A stretch of DNA of 64,000 bases from Bacteriovorax sp. (GTDB taxonomy: Bacteria; Bdellovibrionota; Bacteriovoracia; Bacteriovoracales; Bacteriovoracaceae), in NCBI GenBank assembly GCA_014378525.1, contig JACMNL010000020.1, positions 1 through 64,000 on the forward strand, written 5' to 3'. Below the pieces are notes generated by a model. It ran no database searches. It was not told where the DNA came from and saw nothing but the letters and a program-made list of their open reading frames with translations. Shown piece by piece: positions 52,397 to 60,967 of the stretch. Each line of letters opens with the position of its first letter. The stretch's first letter is position 1. Both the position numbers and the translations under genes were made by a program.

Positions 52397-54094
52397 ATGC
52401 AGCAACTTCACCCAATTATTCAAAGACTCTTTGATAAAAAAGGATTCAATCACAAAATGATTGAGGATTTTTTATCATGGGATTTAAAAACTATTCCCGA
52501 TATGAGTTCTCTCAAGGATCTTCCAAAAGCCTCGGCAAGAATCATTGAGGCGATCCAAAAAAATGAAAAAATCGGCGTCTATGGCGACTACGATGTAGAC
52601 GGCACGACTTCATGTGCTCTGCTTTATCATTTTTTCAAGATGATTGATGTTGAAATCAACATTGTTCAGCCTTCGCGCTTTATCGAAGGTTATGGACTTC
52701 ATCTTTCTTCCATTGATGAAGCTGTAAAAAACGATATCAAAGTTTTAATCACTGTTGATTGTGGGATTACAAATAATGAAGCTGCCGATTATGCTAAAGA
52801 GCGCGGTGTAGATTTAATTATTACCGACCACCATAAAGATGGCCGCGATAAGATGCCTGATGCTTTTGCCGTCATCAATCCAAACCGTCGAGATGAATTG
52901 GATACTCCTCACCACGACCAGCTTAAAACGCTTGCTGGTGTGACTGTGGCCTTTGCTCTCGCTGTTCAGATCAGAACTGATCTCAACAATGCTGGAAAAA
53001 ATATTCCTTCACTCTATTCACTTCTGCAGTTTGTAGCTATCGGTACAATCTGTGACCTTGCACACTTGAGCCCAATTAATTTAAAGCTTGTCCGACATGG
53101 ACTGAAGCTTTTAAAAGAAACAAACTATCCTGGTCTTCGTGCTTTTTTTACCAGTGAAGAATTAAAGGCAAAAACAATTCCTTCTGAAAAACTTGCTTTT
53201 CATATCGGCCCGTTGATCAATTCCAAAGGAAGACTGGAGCATCCAGAGGCTTCACTACAGTTGCTTATTTCTGACAACGTCGAAAAAGCGCGTGCTTATT
53301 ATGAATTATTAGTAAGTTGTAATCAGGAAAGAAAATTTATCCAAAATGAAGTCTTTAGTGAAGCTCGCGAACAAGTTGTGCGCGAACTGAAAAATACTGA
53401 CGGTGAACATTTAATTACTATCGTCTATCAGCCACACTGGCATGAAGGAGTTATAGGGATTGTAGCTTCCAAGCTAGTAGATGCGTTTAAAGTTCCTGCC
53501 ATCGTTTTCACAGATTCTGAACAACACGGAATTATCAAAGCGTCGTGTAGAAGTGCAGGCAGCCTCGATATGTTTAATGAACTAAAAAAGAATGAATCTC
53601 TCTTCATAAAATTCGGTGGCCATAAAGCAGCAGCAGGGCTTTCAATGCCTAAAGAAAATCTTCGTGCTTTCATTGATGGCATGAATAACTCACTCAAAGA
53701 CATTCCGGCGATCACTCGTACAAGAATGGAATTTTATGACCTGGACATTGATGCCAGCGAAATTAATCCGCAACTGATGCGCGACCTTGATTTACTGGAG
53801 CCTTTTGGAATGGGGAACGAAAAACCAAAATTCAGAATCAAAGGCGTGAAGCTAGTTTCATTTGATCTTATGAAAGATGTACATGTGAGATGGAATCTTT
53901 CTAAAGAAAAAACTAAATTGAAAGGCATCAGTTTTAATTATGTCGGAAAATTTGATACGACTTCACCAGCTGAGATTTATTCCACTCAAGGACTGAAGCA
54001 TGAAGATTTGTCTGTGTATTTTACATTGGGATTAAATCGCTTCAATGGGAATGAGTCGATTCAGTTAATGATTGATAAATTAGAGTTTGATTAG
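52397..54094 (+). CDS. recJ: Single-stranded-DNA exonuclease RecJ
   Basis: This 5'-3' exonuclease is used in recombination and mismatch repair. The 565-residue protein has the DHH set in order: YGDYDVDGTTSCAL (motif I), TVDCGI (motif II) and TDHHKDG (motif III). DHHA1-type motifs near 360-420 include the glycine-rich FGGHKAAAGLSM. It ends with an OB-fold domain (about 440-560). The ribosome site is weak, so translation may depend on the upstream zinc-ribbon gene. A bidirectional terminator follows. Confidence 0.95.
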   Translation: MQQLHPIIQRLFDKKGFNHKMIEDFLSWDLKTIPDMSSLKDLPKASARIIEAIQKNEKIGVYGDYDVDGTTSCALLYHFFKMIDVEINIVQPSRFIEGYGLHLSSIDEAVKNDIKVLITVDCGITNNEAADYAKERGVDLIITDHHKDGRDKMPDAFAVINPNRRDELDTPHHDQLKTLAGVTVAFALAVQIRTDLNNAGKNIPSLYSLLQFVAIGTICDLAHLSPINLKLVRHGLKLLKETNYPGLRAFFTSEELKAKTIPSEKLAFHIGPLINSKGRLEHPEASLQLLISDNVEKARAYYELLVSCNQERKFIQNEVFSEAREQVVRELKNTDGEHLITIVYQPHWHEGVIGIVASKLVDAFKVPAIVFTDSEQHGIIKASCRSAGSLDMFNELKKNESLFIKFGGHKAAAGLSMPKENLRAFIDGMNNSLKDIPAITRTRMEFYDLDIDASEINPQLMRDLDLLEPFGMGNEKPKFRIKGVKLVSFDLMKDVHVRWNLSKEKTKLKGISFNYVGKFDTTSPAEIYSTQGLKHEDLSVYFTLGLNRFNGNESIQLMIDKLEFD

Positions 54095-54101
54095 CAGATA
54101 T

Positions 54102-54135
54102 AAAAAGGGGGAGCTTTTCAGCTCCCCCTTTTTTT
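54102..54135. terminator. Bidirectional terminator between recJ and the porin gene
   Basis: The stem GGGGGAGC / GCTCCCCC has a six-base loop, with AAAAA before it and TTTTTTT after it. It lies at the shared 3' ends. Confidence 0.94.
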
Positions 54136-55165
54136 ACTTTAGAATGTTATAGTTAAAAGCTACGCCAGCAATAATTTTTTGCTCTTCAACTTTTGCACCA
54201 GCTCCAGTTGCTCCTGTAGTCTGATTTTTAGATTCAGAGTTGTTATATACAACATGGTATCTCATATCTTCATCTTTGTTTGGCATGTATTCAACACCAA
54301 CTTCCCATGCAGTTCTTTTTGATTCTGTAGATCCTGCAACAATCCCTTGGTATCCTTTTTTACCTTTTTCAGTGATAAATTTTGCGAAAGGTTGGAAGTT
54401 TTCATGAACGTAACGTAAGTGAGCTACGACTGAATTTAACTTAGCATCGCCAAGTGTTGTAGAAAGTTTTTCTTGTTTTAACATTAAGTAGTCAGCTTCA
54501 AGCATAACTTTTGCAGCTGTTAAACGAAGACCTGCTGAACCAGCATCGTCATAAGCACCAACACGCGATGTTCCCTGCTTGTGGTAAGAAAGGATTGGCA
54601 TAATCATTTTATCCATGAACTCACCGTAGTAAGCTGCACCGATAACTTTCTTATCTGTTAATGGAGTTTTGCGAGCGTCTGTTTGCTGAAGATATTGAAG
54701 GAAAAGATTTTGTCCTGCCATTGAGTATCCAGCAGAAACACCAGTGATGTTATCAACGATTTCACTTTTAAATTTTGAAACTAAATATAGATCTCTAGTT
54801 GAGTAATCGTTTTCACGTCCACCAGTCATTACTGCTTGTTTACCAAACATTAATGTAAGGCCGTGAGCAAAACTTTTTGTAAGATAAGCTTCATCAACTA
54901 GGTTTTGTACGTTGTTGTCGCTGGTTCCATTTGGATTTGGTTGGAAATCTAAAGTTAATTTTGCAGAAGTCGTATCGTTAATTTTAGCATCAGTTACTAA
55001 TCTTAAAAAAGATGTCGTAAGAACTCCTGAGCTTGCTTTACCTGGATTAGAATCTGTTTTTGTGTTGATGTAATCAAAGCGTCCTTTGATTCCCATTACA
55101 GTTTCAACGGCCATTGCTGAAGTTGATGTAGCAACTAGCGCCGCTACAACGATAAGTCGTTTCAT
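54134..55165 (-). CDS. Outer-membrane porin-like beta-barrel protein
   Basis: I chose the ATG at 55165 (MKRLIVVAAL) behind AGGAG, giving 343 residues with a signal peptide ending in AMAVE. The mature protein is a run of alternating beta strands (KAKLTLDFQPN-like, GLTLMFGKQAVM, GLRLTAAKVMLEADYLML, VGVEYMPNKDEDMRYHVVYNNSES) and is charged between strands, as in general or phosphate-type porins. The exact family is not certain. The last strand (IAGVAFNYNIL) lacks the usual terminal Phe. An inverted repeat lies between this gene and the upstream cyclophilin gene. Confidence 0.78.
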   Translation of the reverse strand: MKRLIVVAALVATSTSAMAVETVMGIKGRFDYINTKTDSNPGKASSGVLTTSFLRLVTDAKINDTTSAKLTLDFQPNPNGTSDNNVQNLVDEAYLTKSFAHGLTLMFGKQAVMTGGRENDYSTRDLYLVSKFKSEIVDNITGVSAGYSMAGQNLFLQYLQQTDARKTPLTDKKVIGAAYYGEFMDKMIMPILSYHKQGTSRVGAYDDAGSAGLRLTAAKVMLEADYLMLKQEKLSTTLGDAKLNSVVAHLRYVHENFQPFAKFITEKGKKGYQGIVAGSTESKRTAWEVGVEYMPNKDEDMRYHVVYNNSESKNQTTGATGAGAKVEEQKIIAGVAFNYNILK

Positions 55166-55187
55166 ATTTTCTCCTAGATTAAGACAT

Positions 55188-55225
55188 TGTTTGAGGTGCC
55201 AAACATAATTACAACACCTCAAACA
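55188..55225 (-). promoter_or_regulatory. Inverted repeat upstream of the porin gene
   Basis: Perfect 11-base arms TGTTTGAGGTG (55188-55198) and CACCTCAAACA (55215-55225) are 16 bases apart and end 23 bases upstream of the porin start. No T-run follows, so a protein-binding site or leader hairpin is more likely than a terminator. Confidence 0.5.
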
Positions 55226-55251
55226 TCTGTCAAATAAATTAAGAGTAAATG

Positions 55252-55791
55252 CTATCTTTTAATTGTTACTTTTTCTATTTTTACTTCTTTAATTGGTCGA
55301 TCACCTGCGCCAACTGCTGTCTTACCAATCTTAGAAACGATATCCATTCCACTTGTTACTTTTCCAAACACAGTATGTCTTCCATCAAGATGTGGAGTTG
55401 GAACAAGGGTAATAAAAAATTGAGATCCATTTGTTCCTGGTCCTGCGTTTGCCATAGAAAGAATTCCCGCGCCTGCGTGACGAAGACCTGGTTGAGTCTC
55501 ATCCTGGAATTTATATCCCGGGCCGCCACGTCCTGAACCTTCAGGGCATCCACCCTGAATCATAAAATTATCGATAACACGATGGAAAACTAAACCATCG
55601 TAGTATGGTCCTGTCTTAGCTGGAGTTTCTTGTCTTCCTTCTGCAAGGTTGATGAAGTTCCAGACTGTTTCCGGTGCTTCTTTAGCATAAAGCTCTGCTT
55701 CAAACTCACCCATGTTAGTTGTAAAAACTGCCGTTACGCGGTCTAAATCTTCTTTGTAATCACTTTTCTTTACACTTCCCATTCCAAACAT
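55252..55791 (-). CDS. Peptidyl-prolyl cis-trans isomerase (cyclophilin type)
   Basis: This cytoplasmic folding helper has 179 residues and no signal peptide. The cyclophilin core includes the catalytic FHRVIDNFMIQGG stretch (Arg in the active site), SMANAGPGTNGSQFFIT and LDGRHTVFGKV. The tryptophan that binds cyclosporin is replaced by histidine in PHLDGRH, as in many bacterial members. The AAGGAG site is excellent. It lies just after a lipoprotein gene and before the porin. Confidence 0.94.
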   Translation of the reverse strand: MFGMGSVKKSDYKEDLDRVTAVFTTNMGEFEAELYAKEAPETVWNFINLAEGRQETPAKTGPYYDGLVFHRVIDNFMIQGGCPEGSGRGGPGYKFQDETQPGLRHAGAGILSMANAGPGTNGSQFFITLVPTPHLDGRHTVFGKVTSGMDIVSKIGKTAVGAGDRPIKEVKIEKVTIKR

Positions 55792-55803
55792 ATTGTTCTC
55801 CTT

Positions 55804-56535
55804 TTAATAGTTAGCAGTCTTATATTTGCCCTGAATATCATCCACGGTTTTTTTCTTTGTCTGCATATAAAAAATAATTTTTTGATCGGGCTTAAAAAAT
55901 GAATCAATATTTATATGAAGATTCGGTTTCTTTTCACCGGCTTCATCATAGATTGAAAACATTTCAGCACTGATTGTCTTAATCGAAAGATTAGGAAATT
56001 TTTCTTCAATTTCATTTCTGGTCAGACAAGCTGAAACCAGAACAGGATACCCGTTATCCTGAGTTGAAGAAGAAAGAAAATTTCTCAAACGGTCTTCTGC
56101 TTTTTTTCCGATAAGAGCTTCATCAAGCCAGATAAGGTGAATCTGCTTGAAAGTCGGGGCATCGAAAAAATTAATTTTGCTGTTTACTCTGTCACTGGCC
56201 TTGAAAAATAAAACTTCTTCATCTTTCATCGTTGTGACGATGCCCGGCCTTTTTTTGATGACCAGAAATTCTTCATTGAAAGTGGCCTGAATCTGAATGG
56301 CCTCTGCGTATTTTAGAGAATAGCTTTTCATTAAAGCGTTCAGGTCGAAGTAACGGATTCCTTTAGAACGAAAGCATCCTGCCGACTGGCTGAAGTTGGC
56401 CCATTCAGGAATGTCTGAAAGAAAATATTTCTCAACTCCAGTGCTGGTATAAAACTGTTCCACATCTCTCGATTTCATTCCTGATGAACAAGATGAAAGT
56501 GCGATGAGAATAATAAGTAAGAGTATTTTTTTCAT
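55804..56535 (-). CDS. Lipoprotein of unknown function
   Basis: The 243-residue product has a lipoprotein signal with lipobox LSSC (Cys16). The mature protein is charged, with two further cysteines (AGCFRSK and SACLTR). A strand-rich end follows (PNLHINIDSFFKPDQKIIFYMQTKKK). No family recognised. It starts two bases after the flavoprotein gene stop and lies 12 bases before the cyclophilin gene. The three are probably one transcript. Confidence 0.72.
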   Translation of the reverse strand: MKKILLLIILIALSSCSSGMKSRDVEQFYTSTGVEKYFLSDIPEWANFSQSAGCFRSKGIRYFDLNALMKSYSLKYAEAIQIQATFNEEFLVIKKRPGIVTTMKDEEVLFFKASDRVNSKINFFDAPTFKQIHLIWLDEALIGKKAEDRLRNFLSSSTQDNGYPVLVSACLTRNEIEEKFPNLSIKTISAEMFSIYDEAGEKKPNLHINIDSFFKPDQKIIFYMQTKKKTVDDIQGKYKTANY

Positions 56536-56537
56536 GA

Positions 56538-57737
56538 TTATGCTTTTTTAAAGTAATTAAGAATTTTTTCTTCAATCTGTTTAATTTCAGAAAGAGCAGA
56601 ATCAATATCTGTTGATTGAAGTGTGTAAAAACCAGGTTCATCGGAAGTTAATCCGCTTCCTAGAGTTTCTGTACTGACTCCACGAGCGATACAAAGGGCA
56701 TCCGCTGCCAGAGTCATCATGTCTGTTTCATTGGTATTAAATTCACGAAAAACAGGCGCTTCAATCGTAGCAAAGACTCCTTCGCGGTCTAGAAGACGAT
56801 CGACAGATGTCACGTCATATCCCTGATGAATAATAAGTAGCGGAGTTGGCTCAACAGGTTTTGGAATTTTAACTTTGATGTAATCTTCCAGGTCACGCCA
56901 TTCACGCATTTTCTTTTCAAATTCGAGCTTAGCTTTATCAAACTTAACTTCAACTTCAGTTAAAAGTTTTGCAACTTCAGAATCAAGCCATGCATTTCCA
57001 CATGGTACATTAACCGGTTTATAAGTTACCCAATGAATTTCGTGCCCCGGCGTTTTTAGAAGCCAGTCCTTGAATTTCAAAAGAGCTAACTTTAAAGTTG
57101 CTCCTTCACCGGTGATAACTATTGATTTTTTATTTTCTAAATCGAGTTTAGTAAAAATATCTTTTTCGTAATAAAGCAGAGTGCTTTCTCTGAGGTTGTT
57201 TTCATTTAGAGCGAGACTTCCACCAGCACCGATTGGCATTGGAGTTCTTCCCATCCCTCTCGCTTCAATGACGATATCAAAATCTTCAAAGCTCTCAACG
57301 GGCTTATGAAGCGAATTGATGACATCTTCACCAAGCTGCTTAAAGAAGTCCGGATTTTCTTCCAGTTGCTTTAAAATGGCGTCCTGTGGATTCTGAGAGT
57401 AGATCACGCGGAAGAGATCGAACATGCGTGTGCGGCCGGGAACGGTTTCTTCTTTATGCAGAAATCTTTTATGCACGCGAAGGACATCGCCTTTTTTTGT
57501 CAGTTCAAATTTTTCAAGTTCAACGACAGTGGGAACGATCACGTTTTCAAAAAACTCAGTGATAGTAACTGAATCATTTTTGTACTGGATTTTTAAGTCC
57601 GGAAATTCTTCCATGAGAAAGCGCACGTTGCCACCCAAAGGAGATCTTTGAAATAGAACAACTTCCGCACCGATCTGGTCGAAGTGAGCTGCTGTTAATA
57701 TTGCGAGTGGGCCTGAGCCAACTATGGCCATTTTCAT
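56538..57737 (-). CDS. FAD/NAD(P)-binding oxidoreductase-like protein
   Basis: The ATG at 57737 (MKMAIVGSGPLAIL) has a GGAG site about ten bases upstream and gives 399 residues. The N-terminal GSGPLA is a Rossmann dinucleotide loop, and FQRSPLGGNV has the partner acidic/aromatic strand. A second nucleotide-binding-like segment is VITGEGATLKLAL at about 210-222. The middle and the C-terminal half are helical. Relatives include pyridine nucleotide-disulfide-like flavoproteins, but no redox cysteine pair is present. The substrate is unknown. It heads the flavoprotein-lipoprotein-cyclophilin unit. Confidence 0.75.
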   Translation of the reverse strand: MKMAIVGSGPLAILTAAHFDQIGAEVVLFQRSPLGGNVRFLMEEFPDLKIQYKNDSVTITEFFENVIVPTVVELEKFELTKKGDVLRVHKRFLHKEETVPGRTRMFDLFRVIYSQNPQDAILKQLEENPDFFKQLGEDVINSLHKPVESFEDFDIVIEARGMGRTPMPIGAGGSLALNENNLRESTLLYYEKDIFTKLDLENKKSIVITGEGATLKLALLKFKDWLLKTPGHEIHWVTYKPVNVPCGNAWLDSEVAKLLTEVEVKFDKAKLEFEKKMREWRDLEDYIKVKIPKPVEPTPLLIIHQGYDVTSVDRLLDREGVFATIEAPVFREFNTNETDMMTLAADALCIARGVSTETLGSGLTSDEPGFYTLQSTDIDSALSEIKQIEEKILNYFKKA

Positions 57738-57822
57738 AAGATTTGTACTCCAAAACCTGGAGCACAAATCTATCATATGAATGTTGAAACTGAATAGTGA
57801 TTACGAGAGATAGGAACTAGCG

Positions 57823-58284
57823 TTATCTGAAATAGACCTTAGTGTCACCCTTATCGATCGCTGAGTGCTCTGCAAATCTATAAATGAAATCAATAAAACT
57901 CTGCATAGCTTCAAAACTAGCTACTGTTTTATCGAATTCACAGCCGTATTGCATGTAAGTAATTCCGTCAGAACCAAGGACTTCCTTACCGTGACGAATA
58001 TGCATGATCACCGGAATGTATGAAGCATTTGTAAAATACATGCGCATGTTTACTTCAAAACCTTGTGCAAGTTTTTTATCTTTAGATGGGTTCCATGGAA
58101 CCTGGAATGAGCAACCGTCACCTGCGATATCAACCATCGTTACTGGATAGATTGAACCGTTGTCATCGATTACTGAGTACGCACCCAAAAAATTCTGGAA
58201 AACAATACGATTAAAAGCTCTGCGCTTTTGTTCGATTGTATCTGCTTTTTTCTTGTTGAAATCGAGTACTTTAAATTCAGACAT
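57823..58284 (-). CDS. PilZ-domain-like protein
   Basis: The 153-residue soluble protein matches the PilZ layout: an RRAFNR arginine motif at the start of the domain (about 21-26), then a D-x-x-x-x-G motif in VDIAGDGCSF (about 51-60) and the beta-barrel beyond. PilZ domains bind cyclic di-GMP and control motility or secretion. The second arginine motif is intact, but the second signature lacks the usual serine, so binding is plausible rather than certain. The GGGAG site decides the start. It lies 57 bases after rsgA. Confidence 0.65.
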   Translation of the reverse strand: MSEFKVLDFNKKKADTIEQKRRAFNRIVFQNFLGAYSVIDDNGSIYPVTMVDIAGDGCSFQVPWNPSKDKKLAQGFEVNMRMYFTNASYIPVIMHIRHGKEVLGSDGITYMQYGCEFDKTVASFEAMQSFIDFIYRFAEHSAIDKGDTKVYFR

Positions 58285-58341
58285 AGATAAACTCCCACGT
58301 TAGACTTAAAGTCTTATCGGAGTGACGGTGAATTTATTTGA

Positions 58342-59292
58342 TTATTTTTTTAGGTAACTTGGGGTCTCGGAAATTTCTTCTCTCATTCGCAAATACGACT
58401 CTAAACGAGACATAATAAGTTGAGTTCTGTAATCGTTTTGGTCAAGTTTAGTCCAGAAAAAACACCCTGCTGTCCCTTCTTCATGACTACAATTCGAGAA
58501 CTTGCATTGAACTGCACCTTCTTCGATATCGGGAAAGTACGTTATAAGGTCTTCTTCTAAAAGATCTTCAACTCCGAATGATCTGATCCCTGGAGAATCG
58601 ATTAATGCCATAGTGTCGCAGTCAACAATCTCCGACCATGTAGTCGTATGTCTTCCTTTTCCAACTCTCCCTACTTCCAGTGATAAAAGTTTAATTTTTC
58701 CATCAGATACCGCAGAAATTAATTTACTCTTTCCTACTCCGGACTGCCCCAGGAAAATAGAAGTTTTATGTTGAAGACGATTTTTTAAATCTTCAATTCC
58801 AAGTTTTAAAAAACGTGGTTTGTAATCTTCATGGGCCGCTGAAACTTCAAAACATTCAATCCCTAAATTATCCATGCGATCAAATTCAAATTGAATATCC
58901 AGATCATCACCGTTGTACTCATCCATTTTATTAAAAACCATCAGAGGACGAATCCCCCATTGATGAGCGCGTACTAAAAACCTGTCAACGATGCCTCGTT
59001 TGTATTCCGGACGGGAAACAGAACTTACGATGACTAATAAATCACAATTAGAGGCCGTAACTTTTTTCTTATTTTCACGAATGATAAGGCGGTACATTTC
59101 GTTGGTACGTGGAAGTGATTCAACAATAGTATTTTTTTCATCGATCATGACATAGTCGCCGACTACGATAGAATTCTCATCACCCTTGAGAAGATTTCCC
59201 AAAGCTGTGGCCATAACTGTTTCATGTGTATCTTCAAACTTGCATTCGAATTCACGTTTTCCTGATTTATGAACACGTGCCTTTCTTAGCAT
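58342..59292 (-). CDS. rsgA: Ribosome small-subunit GTPase RsgA
   Basis: This GTPase checks late 30S maturation. The 316-residue protein has the family's circularly permuted order: OB fold, then G4 (NKMDEY), G1 (GQSGVGKS), G3 (DSPGIRSFG) and a zinc-binding C-terminus (CKFSNCSHEEGTAGC). All motifs are intact. The start overlaps the preceding FAD-oxidase gene by seven bases, so they are coupled. In many bacteria rsgA travels with unrelated neighbours, so this pairing need not be functional. Confidence 0.95.
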   Translation of the reverse strand: MLRKARVHKSGKREFECKFEDTHETVMATALGNLLKGDENSIVVGDYVMIDEKNTIVESLPRTNEMYRLIIRENKKKVTASNCDLLVIVSSVSRPEYKRGIVDRFLVRAHQWGIRPLMVFNKMDEYNGDDLDIQFEFDRMDNLGIECFEVSAAHEDYKPRFLKLGIEDLKNRLQHKTSIFLGQSGVGKSKLISAVSDGKIKLLSLEVGRVGKGRHTTTWSEIVDCDTMALIDSPGIRSFGVEDLLEEDLITYFPDIEEGAVQCKFSNCSHEEGTAGCFFWTKLDQNDYRTQLIMSRLESYLRMREEISETPSYLKK

Positions 59293-60593
59293 GTCATGAA
59301 TCCTTCCGGAAAAAACTGTCCCTTTGGATCGTATTTTTTCTTAAGCGCACGGAAAACATTTTTTTGAGTTTCACTATAAAACGGAGCAATGAATTTTCTT
59401 TTTAACAAACCGATTCCATGTTCAGCAAAAGGAGAACCTTTCCACTGTAAAACCTGCTCATATAAACTCTCCAGTTCAGCATTACAGAAATTTTCTTTAT
59501 CAGGCGTCGGCATAAAATTGAAATGCAAATGTGCATCTCCAAAATGTCCGAACAGATTATATGGAACGCCGTGAGTCCCAAGCTTTCTGTAAAACAACAG
59601 CAGCTCTTTAAATTTTTCAGCACTGACCTGAACGTCCGTTCCTTTTTTAGTCACACCCATACGGCTGTTTGCTTCAAACACAGCACGAGGGACACTAACT
59701 CTGAGGTCGCGGCATTTCGTCGCATCCATTTCAAAAATCTGGTCTTCATTTAAAAGAGTCAGATGGCTCAAGAGATCTTCGTAAATATTTTCAAAGTCAT
59801 CTTTTCTGATTTCTAAAAATACGACATCGTTATTTTTTCCGGGATTTTTTTCCGGTGGAAGATATGAGAGCGAATTAGAATCTAAAATCTCACAGGCGCG
59901 TACACGGTCTCTGAATTTCTGAACAGCATTGTACAACTCAAGGTGCGGTTCAAAATTTTCTTCCCATCTTGGAAGCAACATAAAAATATATGTTTCAGGA
60001 AAATGCTCGATCGTTTTCAAAATGGCACTGTCGATAACACCCAACTGCCCTTCTGTCCCCGTCATCAAATCTGTTTCAAATTCCATTCGCGGATAAGGTG
60101 CATTTTTATATTGAGCATAGTGAGAAAAATCTTTCTGGTAATCAGCAAGATCAATTCCAATATCCAGTTTTTTCGTAGCACTTAAAGTATGCTCGACGCC
60201 ATTAAAGTCTAAATAATTGCATTCAACGATTTGTGAACGAAGATTTCTAAATCCAAATGATCTCTCTCCCGTGCAGCTTGTAGCGATCCCTGCGAGAACT
60301 CCAGCAAGTTCTTCAGTCGGCGAAGTCATAATCTCGCGTCCTTTCGAAAGACAAAATTCTTTTGCTTCTTTCCATGTTACAAAACCAGAAATTTTTAAAT
60401 TTCCATTCGCCTGCATTTCAAGCGCGCCTTTAATCGTCGAAAGATTTCCCATCACAGTGTTAGACTTCAGCGCTCCTTCCATCTTTTCAAAAGGAATAAC
60501 TGTCGAAGTTTGTGAAGAATGAAAAAGTGTCGGCATTCCTGTTTGCAAGTGAGCGACAACGTCCGAGTTAGAATAAAAGCTTTTTGTGTTCAT
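59286..60593 (-). CDS. FAD-linked oxidase (PCMH/VAO type, GlcD-like)
   Basis: The 435-residue protein has a vanillyl-alcohol-oxidase-type layout. Its N-terminal FAD-binding half (about 30-215) ends in MTGTEGQLGVIDSAI, and the C-terminal half carries the FGHFGDAHLHFNFMP and GSPFAEHGIGLLKRK blocks. The final KKYDPKGQFFPEGFM is as in D-lactate and glycolate dehydrogenases. It probably oxidises a 2-hydroxy acid, but the substrate is not known. The first FAD-binding motif (usually P-x-x-x-G-T) is unusual and hard to see. It is the first gene of the rsgA unit. Confidence 0.8.
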   Translation of the reverse strand: MNTKSFYSNSDVVAHLQTGMPTLFHSSQTSTVIPFEKMEGALKSNTVMGNLSTIKGALEMQANGNLKISGFVTWKEAKEFCLSKGREIMTSPTEELAGVLAGIATSCTGERSFGFRNLRSQIVECNYLDFNGVEHTLSATKKLDIGIDLADYQKDFSHYAQYKNAPYPRMEFETDLMTGTEGQLGVIDSAILKTIEHFPETYIFMLLPRWEENFEPHLELYNAVQKFRDRVRACEILDSNSLSYLPPEKNPGKNNDVVFLEIRKDDFENIYEDLLSHLTLLNEDQIFEMDATKCRDLRVSVPRAVFEANSRMGVTKKGTDVQVSAEKFKELLLFYRKLGTHGVPYNLFGHFGDAHLHFNFMPTPDKENFCNAELESLYEQVLQWKGSPFAEHGIGLLKRKFIAPFYSETQKNVFRALKKKYDPKGQFFPEGFMTC

Positions 60594-60678
60594 ACCTCTA
60601 GTCTAGGAAAGATTCCCTGATTGGGAAAGAAATATTATATTTCTAAGGACTTAGATGGTGTAAAACATCATCTTTCGC

Positions 60679-60707
60679 TTGACATTAGGCCTTCAAACCA
60701 TTAATTT
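60679..60707 (+). promoter_or_regulatory. Promoter of the tRNA-Arg gene
   Basis: TTGACA at 60679-60684 is a perfect -35 box; TAATTT at 60702-60707 is a fair -10 at 17-base spacing. Transcription would start about 18 bases before the tRNA. Confidence 0.65.
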
Positions 60708-60731
60708 TCTTTCACTTCGAAATTATCCAAT

Positions 60732-60808
60732 GCACCCGTAGCTCAGCTGGATAGAGCAACCGATTTCTAATCGGTAGGTCTCAGGTTCGAATCCTGACGG
60801 GTGCGCCA
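60732..60808 (+). tRNA. tRNA-Arg (anticodon UCU)
   Basis: The cloverleaf is complete: acceptor GCACCCG/CGGGTGC with discriminator G, D-stem GCTC/GAGC, and anticodon stem ACCGA/TCGGT around TTTCTAA (anticodon TCT). The T-stem is TCAGG/CCTGA with TTCGAAT. The 3' CCA is encoded. It reads AGA, a frequent arginine codon in this AT-rich genome. Confidence 0.97.
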
Positions 60809-60967
60809 TTTTATTACAGAACTTCTAAATCCACATATCTATTTTTTTCAAATTATTTCATTTTAGTTTTTTCAATATCGGTCAGGCACTAATTGCCTAT
60901 CCTTAAATCTTATTTAAGCAATTTGCTAACTCTCCGATAATTATTCGAACAAAAAAAGGAATAATTT

